A DNA stretch of 11,390 nucleotides from Phoronis pallida (Eukaryota > Phoronida > Phoronidae): assembly GCA_028565715.1 (NCBI GenBank), contig JAOXYC010208572.1, positions 1-11,390 of the forward strand, read 5' to 3'. Position 1 is the first letter of the stretch. Each line of letters opens with the position of its first letter. The position numbers and the translations under genes were made by a program. Positions 1 to 9,200 of this stretch are shown here, piece after piece. Under the pieces are notes generated by a model. That model worked only from the letters and a program-made list of their open reading frames with translations, made no database searches and was not told the origin of the DNA.

Positions 1-160
1 TCCGTATCTGATGGAGTTAAGAAAGGTGTATTATTTCCTTCACTTATTTCTAATAATGATAATGTCCGTTGCTTGTATGGAGCATTTGTTCAGAGCGCTT
101 TACAATTTTCAACCCACTTTCCACCCAATATATCCATGCTATCGGTTTATTAGCATCTTC

Positions 161-173
161 TTTCCAATTTCAG
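161..173 (+). promoter_or_regulatory. Probable splice acceptor of a 5' UTR intron
   Basis: A pyrimidine-rich tract ends in CAG at 173, six bases before the favoured start codon. If used, positions 1-173 are intron and the promoter and transcription start lie left of the window. No convincing TATA box or initiator is seen in the first 173 bases. Confidence 0.5.
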
Positions 174-178
174 AAATA

Positions 179-260
179 ATGGGTCATATAGCGTTTTTAC
201 ACTCTGCCATGCAACTTCTTATTCTGGTAATATCTACAATTCCCTCTTCCGTTGGTGTAG
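179..260 (+). CDS. Exon 1, signal peptide
   Basis: Encodes 27 residues plus one base. The start reads MGHIAFLHSA and is followed by a hydrophobic core (MQLLILVIST) and a small-residue stretch (PSSVGV), a typical signal peptide that should send the product to the secretory pathway. The exon ends at a perfect donor (G|GTAAGT at 261). The ATG at 179 has A at -3 and G at +4. A pyrimidine-rich acceptor (TTCCAATTTCAG, ending 173) lies six bases upstream, so a 5' UTR intron probably ends there. The frame is open further up, to an ATG at position 11 and beyond it to the window edge, but that extension would bury the signal peptide and has no domain character. A Met at codon 11 (position 209) is a less likely start. 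The split codon joins exon 2 as Asp. Confidence 0.72.
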
Positions 261-3200
261 GTAAGTCTTGCAACAGAAAACGACAAAAAATGCTACGCGC
301 ATGCGCCCAAGACTTACTTGAAGGCCACGCGCCTTAATGAGTCCAAAAACGGTACCGGTATTGAATATGTTTACCAATACAAAATCGACAAATCAGCTCT
401 CAATCCTGTTTTGCGATTTGTACACGGGTCTTGGTAAAAATCTATGATTAGTCGACAAACAGTTCATTGAATGCAGCCGTTTTATGGTTTTCCTGAGAAT
501 TGCCAACGGTGCCCGGATATCTTACAAGCTAGTTACTGTGTGATTAAATTTAATTTAATTTCGGCACTTGTTTGTATAGGACCATCGAAATGGATATCTC
601 CGTACAGCACAGAGTTGTCAAGTGAAATGCAATGTATTTCCATTTAAGATCAACGAAAGGCAATGCATTTCCATTTAAGATCAACAATACAATTTGAACT
701 CCTTGTATTGTATTTTCATTGCATATATTGGAATTTTGTAATATTTACCCAGATTACCATCCGTGCATCTACCTGAATGACCCGGTGACAGCGGACGAGA
801 CACCAGCTGACTGTCTCAAGCCCGGATATGACGACACAAGTATGTTATTTCTACACGTCACATGACGTCTTCCAGTGCATTATTCATATTAAACTTTTAA
901 TTTTAAAAAAGGTTAGCCTGGTTTTTAAAGATAGGCCACTGTCTTATGTAAAGGATTTAGGTTTGTTTTGCAAGAACAAACATTAGGCGATAGTATCATT
1001 GTTCAAATAATATACACTGATTTAGGATATTTGGCTACTACTAATGCAAACCGTCTTAAGGTGTAGTAGGAGGTTAATTAGCATTACTCTTTCTTTTTCA
1101 AATATCTTTTAAGCTACACATTTTCAGCCTATGAAAGTATATATTTTTGAAAACTACGTAATTGGTTTTTTAAAATTTGAACTGTTTAGGTACAAATTAA
1201 TCCCATTTTAGAAAATAGGCCTGTTTTGGGTGAAAATCTCCTTTTTTCGAATTTGAAAATCAAGATTTACAAAAATGGCTTGAGATAATCTTAATTTTTT
1301 ATAGTAGACTCTACCACTATAGAACTAAGTGTTTGGTGTCTCAGTTTAGGCGGAAATTTTGCTTGGTGTGCGAGATATGGGTTCTCAAAAATCAAGACTG
1401 AATTTTTTTTGACCAAAAATCAAAATATTGAGAGTCTTGATTTTCGAGACTTCATATCTCGTACACCAGGCAATATTTTGGAAAACTGAGACACCATTTA
1501 CTAGTTCTATATTATAAGAGTATGACCCAAAATTTTCAACGGAATAACTTGAACTATTTTTGAGAATCGGGTGTACCAATTTCAAAATTCCAAAAAGCGG
1601 AATTTTCCCCAAAATGGTCATATTTCTGAAAATATGACAATTGGATTTTTAGAAAATATACGATGGAATAACCCCAAATATACAATTAAAATATTTTAAA
1701 ACAATTGTAGGATTGTTTTAATTAGGAAAACACTGTGTTTTTCGTAAAAAAAGCTTGCTGAAAATTAACCTCCCACATATCCTTAAGGTGGCACATAAAG
1801 CAAATTAAAACGATGTTCAAACACCATCAGAAGCTTTTGATGATTAAGCCAGTATAGATTGTTCTCAAGATTTCTAACTCACATACACTTTTTGATCATG
1901 TTACAGAGACCACCTTCTTCTGTGACCGTGTGCTCACACTCGGACATCATGACCCTCCATTGTTCAAGGTTATCCACCACAAGAACCCTAACTGGGCCTC
2001 GCGGTCTGCGGGCATTAGCAGGGCTAACCAGGCCGGCTATTTCATGCCGAAGATGGACGTTTCGTTAAAAAATGGTTAGGAAAATGTTATTTTTTTGGAA
2101 ACAATGATGAAGGTATTCTAGAATACAGAAGATTTGGGAAAAAGTTCATCTGACTGGTCAATTTTCAGTCGGATTGAGGTTCATTTGACGCAGTCACTTA
2201 CATTTAAATTTGTGTAAAATCTTTAAATGTCCTTCCGCCATCTTTGAATCTAATCCAAAAGAAGATTTGCATCAACCATATTTTTGAGCTTTCAACAATT
2301 CAATCTCTTCAACAGGCTGGTATATATTCATGAAACCGGGAAGTGACACTGAGTCTTCGACCATACCGAGCACGCTGCCAAAGCGCTACAGCTGTGGCAC
2401 CGGGGATCCCGTCTATATGCCAGGTACAGTGCAATAATCTCATATCGAGATACATATAGACTTACACTATTAGAAAGTCTTATAATAAAGTTTGAAGATC
2501 CATGTATTAATTTACAAGAAACGGGTATACGACGTACGCTAAAATTATATATATTGATAATATGTTACTCTACGTATCTGTGTTGTTCACGTTACCCGCT
2601 TGACGTCTCTAGCATCGTAATTTTCACGCTATTATAATTGTATTAATTCGACATGCGCACTACCCAACATGTTGGCGCCTTTTAAATGTTTACTGTTCAT
2701 TCTTCAATGTTCAAGGATAGACCGAAGTACAAAATACACTTGATGACATTTTATAATGTTTTTTTTTTATGGAGGGCAACGATCGGAGAACTGTTGTATG
2801 TACTACAATGTACCTGCACACGATAAAACAACACTTCGTAACTGTATGAGAAGAATCTCCAAAAATTAGCAAACTGACCTGGAGTCATTAGTGTACAACA
2901 AAACATGCATAAAGGAAGGCTTGTTGCCCAATCACACAAATAAAAACATAACTGCAGTTTTCAACTAAGAACGTCGTAAAAAGTTGCACTATATTCTGCC
3001 TGCGTGCTTCGGGTAGACAATTGTTGAAGAAACATTATTTAAGGGTTCTGGTGATGCTGTTTTAAAATGTTTTAAAATAGTACATGCATCAACACTGAGG
3101 GATGCAAAGTTTCTAGTAGTTGTCTGTTGTGACGGTGCTTAGTTTATTCAAATTCTGATTGATGCATTTTTATGTAATCACTCGGACAATAATGTCGCTT

Positions 3201-6200
3201 CCTTGAAAAAACGATGTAGAACTCAAGGTCGGTTAAGCTGCATGAAAGCCCAAAAATAATCTAGAATTATTTGATTCAGAATTGTGGTCTTTATCCATTT
3301 CTATTGCGAAATCGCTAATCGCTTCAATTTTTATTGTAAACATTAAACAGAAAGCATGGCTCCATTTAACTCCACTGACTGAGTTTCCCTCGAACCCGCA
3401 TTCTAATGCGACCCTAGAAGTCATCATTCCTTATTTTCTAGATGGATTATCGTCAATTGGTAAGGTTGTAAGAAAGGCATTATGCAACTCTTTGGGGGCT
3501 TTTTGTCAAAAACGGTCTTATTACAACGTTGTTGACTGTGGAAATGGAATTTCCGCTTATCGGTTATCAGGGATGAAATGGCTTGAAACAGCATTTTGCG
3601 TCGGTAAGCTACATGCAGGCCTACTATTAAGGGGATCAACCTTGTTTGACTTGAAATGAAACATTCTGTTCGACAAAAGTTTATCGTATACAGAAATGGT
3701 ACGCCACAAATACACCAATCTTGCCGACAACACTTGCCCAACTCAATTTATACATGCTTGTTTAAGGCAATTTGAAATGTCTTAGTCGGTCGTAGTTTCT
3801 GCAGAGGTTTCTTTTGTCGATGTGACTGAGACTACAATGCTCTGCCAGACTGGTAGGCATACCCAAGGGTATCTCAGTAGAGTTTAAAATGCATCGTTAC
3901 ATTCATCTGAACGAATACCTACCTTCGCTTATTCCTTGTGACTTGATGAAATATCTTTCGGGTGACAAGATAACTGAGATCAACTGTAACAACTATTAGC
4001 TTTGTGTTTTCGATAAAGAATGACGGTAGTAACACATATTGGCAACGAAATCAAAATGATTCCTTGCCTTGAGATGTACGTGATTACCTCATTTACACTT
4101 AGGCTTCCTCCGGAATGCTTTCGATGTTCCACGTCTTGTCGATATTTTTCAAGCAATCACAAAAATCAGTCATGACAAAGTACTGGAGTAAAAATTGCGA
4201 CTCATTTATTTTTGACCAACATCGTCTTTCTGATCATTGGGTAAAAACTGTGATTGGCACGGTCTTAGTTTACCAAAGCTAAGGACCCTATATAGAGTGA
4301 CCTTTAGAAGTCAATATTTCCTATTTACTAGACGGAGTGAACTCAGTGGGTAAGATAGATAAAGAGCGTATATGCACCGCTGTGGGAGAATACTGTAAGA
4401 AGAGGAATAATTTAGACCTGGTTAACTGTGGCCACGGAATAGTGGCTTACTTATTAGGACCAGTACTTTGGCGGGAAACTGCATTTTGCATGGGTAAGGT
4501 GTACGCGAGAAGCTAATTACTTGCCCGTTGCTTGGAACGAAAACAGTTTTTTGAAAGCATCTTTCCTTTCAAGCAGCCACGGCTAGTTTTGAATGAAAAA
4601 AAAATGACACAAATACACTAATCTTGCCAACAGCAATTACTTGACCTATAAAAGAGGAGTTTAACTTTTTTTCTCGAAATTTTCCGATTGCGTCAGTTTG
4701 TTGAAGAAATTATGCCATGCAGGTATTCTTGCCTACAAAATAGGAAAAGTCTGAATGGTAAACCAGGTCATCAATCAAACACGCGAAATTACACCAATGA
4801 AACCAAGTCCTAAAGTGCACTAGGAAAATAACAATTCACATTTCAAGGCAGAATAAACACCGCGGGTAAGATTTATAGAGAGCGTACAACTCTTTGTGTA
4901 AAAAGTTGTTGATAAATTTAGGTTTTGGCCATAGCATACCTGATGATGATTGAGCGTTTTATTATGTGTTTAAATTTCATACAGAGATAAGTACATTCCA
5001 ATATACAAAAGAATTATTGCCTCCTGTCGTAGAATGGGCCAAATTTCAACAAACAGTTCAGTATACCTAACTTGGCTCTCTACACTATAACATCATTGTT
5101 TTGCCATGTACATGTAGGCATTAGCCAGTCAAATTTTACTGATGATGATTGTTGGATAAACCGAAACGTCGACATGTTGATTCTAACGATGGTGACACAT
5201 TGGATATACAACTTCATAAGAATTAGGAACTCACTATGTACTTTGTATAGTACTTGTAGGCTAAATGTTTATCATTTGTCTTAGGTATCATAATTATTTA
5301 GGGATTTTCGTTTTTTGAACACCATATTGATCTTGAATGTTGAGTAAGTGTTGTTAGGCAAGTTGGTGTGTCTGTGCCCACGTTTCAAGATAATAAGTTC
5401 TCTTCAAGTTTGCAAGTGTATTCCAAAACACCTTCCGAAAGTTGAAAATACACTTTCAAGTATCTTGACGTGGTACTAACCAAGCTTCTATGAGTTGGTT
5501 CATTAAAAAATACGCTTCCATGTTTCCTTCCGGGACTGTTCAAATAACATTTCGGTCCTAGATAAATTGGCTGAATCGGGAAGATCTTCAGGTCTTACAA
5601 GATCTCATGCCTTCATCGAGTTTTTTTTTTAATTAGTAGAATTGAATTGGCTGCGTAGTGGTTTGAAACAGTGTTATTTGAAAATCTCACATGGTAGTGA
5701 ATATCGCTCCTAGAATGCCCATCATAAATCTGCAAACAATTCAATCCGTGAGTTAAACCGCCTAGGAACCGCGAAAGCTTCCTGCATCACACATGCTCTA
5801 CCTATCTCTATTGTAAGCGTATTCTTTAAGGAATCAGCTCATGTTATTTCAAGCTGGTGTACGTAGTGCACCGACTGTGTTGATCGTTAAAGAATACGCT
5901 TTCAATTGCAGGTGATCTTCCGGGAGAGTGGCAAGGTGCCGTCGATCGTCATGCATGTAAGCCACGCTATTACCTCTCAGGATGGGTGAGAACCTGTTAT
6001 CAAAAAGTAACTGAACTTAAGATCGTCAACTGTGGGAACAATTTAGTATCATACTACCTTGATACAACCGAGGGGTTAAGCAGTGCGTCGTATTGTGTGG
6101 GTAAGGCAGTAACACCACTCCGCGGGGCCATACAAACGCAAATGAGTTCCTATAACTACTTAGTTATGCACTAGGATTAGGATCTAGGGGACTGGGAGGA

Positions 6201-9200
6201 ACTTTTTTTATTTTCTGAAAATTTCCTACAAATTGGTTTCTAACTCAGCATGTTTTTGAGATCACCCGACAGTTTCTATCTCTCCATTGACATGAGCTTT
6301 TTGATACAAAATGTGATGCGTATTTTTTGATTGATCAACTCGTGTTGTTGTACTAACTCCATTTATCGTTTTGTTTTGCATTTTCTTATTCAAATGCTAT
6401 TGAAAACATTTCTTTCGAATATTTAAGCTAGGTAATAAGCCCGGGGGGGCACAGACAAAAAATCCCGGGACGCTTGTTTAAGAAAAAAAACGCGTGAAAG
6501 GGTAGCTTTTTCGGGATACCGGCGCGTAACGCGCGATACGCGCTTAGGGTATGTTTTCAGCCTTTTTTGGCAATAAGGGTACCTTTTTTCAGGGCCGGCC
6601 ATTCCGTTTGGGTATGATTTCTGAGCAGGCATTTCACGCGTTTAGGGTCTCAAATCGCCAATGAGGAAAATCTCTCCACTCTGAACATTTCACTCCATTA
6701 GGGTCACCTTTTCAGGTTTTTCACTCTGACTGGGTATTTTTTTTTGCTGTCGGGTCTATTTTTAAAAGCTGTTCTTAAACATGCGTACCGGAATTTTAAG
6801 TCTGTGCCCCCCGGGATAATAAGCGTTTGAAAACAGTTTTTAAGTAACCAAGACATGAGAAATGAAAAAATTGTAAAACAGAACATACTTCCTTTTTGTT
6901 TGATAAAACTGCCCGAGTTTTGAATTGTTATTTCATGTACAATGTTAAAAACAATTTTGTCTTACCTTAAACGCATCATATTGACTAAACATTGTTATTT
7001 TCTTACAGGCGATCACAAGTTATGTCCAACAGGCCTAGTTTCACCGACAGGGTTCACCCCTCACTGCAAAAGTAAGTAAACTAACCTTACGACCTTCAAT
7101 GAACCCTGAAATAGGCTTATCAAGACTTGTTGTGGCTGAAAATGGTGTCAATGACAACGTGGTTCACTTGATCACTATCCGATGTTTGATTTATTGCATA
7201 TAAAGTGTAAATTGGGAAATTTTTCTGCCTGCACGCTCAGTTTGGTGTACAATTTATCTACAACTCTCTATAAAGCTAGTATAGTATAACAACGTTATAA
7301 ATAGTCCTCAAGTCATGACAACAATTATGCTTGAATCCAATTGCAAGGTACTTGTCCCAATCCTACTATCAACAACGGGACGTTCTCACCCGGGAGTGGA
7401 TGGAACCAGCAATATCTAAAGGGCGATGAAATAGACGTGATATGCAATCCAGGTTTCATGACAGACGTGCTAAAGATAAGATGCAGGGCTAGATCGAAAT
7501 GGAGGCCCTCACCCAGTACTTGTATCGGTGAGCTTTTTATGTTGGTTCATTGCATGTTGAGCAAACAAAAAGGGGTGTGAATTTATGACCACGGACAGCC
7601 CATCAATTAATTGAGCGATATCTTTTTGATGTAGTAGCCTCTCGTTTTCAAAGGTTTTCGAGAAAATCAAAAAAAATGTTTCTCTTTGAATTATAACTTG
7701 TTTTAGTCCGTATTCTATCTGGACATAAATGTATGTTATCCTACTGTGAATGATAAAAAACTCACAATCGTCGATTTACTAGTTAGTGTGAGACTGTCTG
7801 AGTTTTTCAGAAAGCGTTCTTTATATAACGTACGCAATCCCAACGAAGTATAGTGTTCTTTCTCAGAACTTTCTTTAATTAACCAATCGCTGACGGACCT
7901 TAAAAAACTGTTTTCCGTTTAATTTGACACTTGGCTAACTCGAAGTTTTCACTTAATCTTTGTTACATACCAGATGTTTTATGGTTGCTTTACCGTTTCA
8001 GCCACGTGTACCAAACCGGATATACATGGAAGCGTCATAAAAACATTCTTCGCACGTGACGGATACATTACAGTGGGCGATTCTATAGCGGTGCAATGTG
8101 AAAATGGATACCAGCTGGACGGGCCTGAGACTGCAAAATGTCTTTTGAGTGGCTTGTGGACTAGGCTGCCACTATGCAAAGGTTATTGCGCTTTCAAGTT
8201 CCTTTCCTTTGTTAATTTACGTGAGTGACTGGGGCGAAACTCATTACGCCATACTCCCACATTACCAAGCTTGCTATATACTTCGTTAAATAAATATAGA
8301 TTATACAATGATTCTTGGGTTATTAAACGTATTATGAGGCCCGATGGACTCACAATAAGTTAATCACCAAAGATCATTGTATAATCTATTTATACCTTAC
8401 TTTAAACGAAGTTTGTATGGCTCATAAGACTGCCAAAAGTTGAACATTTCTTTGCTTTTTTATGTAGACTTATCACGTGAATAGTACGTCATCGTTAACG
8501 TCATTGGTCATACTCTAAACACATAAACTTTGACGTTGTTTCTAACAATGGCCAGGTGGTCTAGTGGATAAAGACGCTGCATCCAAACTCTAAAAATAAA
8601 AAAAGTCGGACTGGATCGATTCTTACTAATCTCAAAACAATGTTCTCACCTTTTCATTATTAAACGTACGTTCAATAACTGAATGGTTTATTGAACGGTG
8701 TTATTTCGAGGAAAGTGCCTAAAGTTAGGTATATCTTATTTTATGTGGTAAATTGTATAGCAAGATCGTTACTGGGGAGTATGGCGTAATGGGTTGTGCC
8801 TCAGTTACTCACGTATATGAACCATTTTCCAAACCCTACACAGTGGTTTTTTGAAGTATTAGCCACTGAGGCATTTTTCTGCACTCTTCTTATCGAAAAT
8901 TTTAAGATAGAATTTAAATGGATAAAAGTATATACTCTGTACTGTTCAAAGAAATATTTTTTGTTCACCTGTGATATTATTGCTACACTATAATGACTGC
9001 CTGGTCTCATGCCAAGGCCACTGGTTATCAATGATTTGGGAAGTAAAGAAGGACTGTGGAAAGATATACAGTTAACGTTTTTTTAGAACTCTTATCCTTT
9101 TGCCTAGCCACATATTTACTTATAGTTTGTGTTCGCAATATGGGCGCGTTTTGTCTTCTAGTCAACACTTTGTGGCGTTTTCTTTGCCGCCCATCTATCC

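Larger units (their letters stand above)
4494..5911 (+). other. Intron between exon 5b and exon 5c
   Basis: Non-coding, 1418 bases. It holds the shared intronic motif (4608-4645), a dead D8C exon copy (about 4848-4940), the antisense motif with a foldback (5339-5487) and a hairpin (5811-5905) just before the 5c acceptor. A 70-codon reading at 5072-5284 has no domain support. Confidence 0.6.
8220..8813. mobile_element. 594-bp terminal-inverted-repeat element flanked by TA
   Basis: The first about 60 bases (8220-8281) and last about 60 bases (8752-8813) are inverted copies. The left starts CGTGAGTGACTGGGGCGAAA and the right, reverse-complemented, starts CGTGAGTAACTGAGGCACAA. Both then share CATTACGCCATACTCCC and CTTGCTATA. 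TA lies directly outside both ends (8218-8219, 8814-8815), as in Tc1/mariner insertions. Inside are a second palindrome (8296-8312 / 8373-8389), a tRNA-like segment (8550-8630) and a small hairpin (GTTCAATA / TATTGAAC). No transposase is present, so it would be non-autonomous. Confidence 0.8.

Noticed and set aside
11-178. In-frame N-terminal extension from an ATG at 11
   Set aside because: The frame is open, but the extension puts 56 residues before a good signal peptide, and a pyrimidine-rich acceptor lies just before the ATG at 179. Kept only as an alternative start.
1385-1621. Minus-strand 78-codon reading
   Set aside because: It lies across the centre of the foldback element, has no domain and no splice support.
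1859-2068. 69-codon plus-strand reading over exon 3 in another frame
   Set aside because: It overlaps exon 3 but in a phase that does not join exons 2 and 4; the phase-1 frame gives the FFCD motif and runs into GWYIF.
3424-3741. Minus-strand 105-codon reading
   Set aside because: Antisense shadow of exon 5a and its intron; no domain features, and the plus strand explains the sequence.
5072-5284. 70-codon plus-strand reading containing DDDCWINRN
   Set aside because: It has acidic-Cys-Trp character at one point but no match to the D8C halves or CCPs, and no phase-1 acceptor and donor pair in frame.
6423-6886. Two short minus-strand readings
   Set aside because: They lie in or across the MITE and reflect its GGGT repeats.
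8551-8625. A functional tRNA gene
   Set aside because: The A box is good and the B box fair, but the acceptor stem does not pair and an A-rich stretch replaces the anticodon arm.
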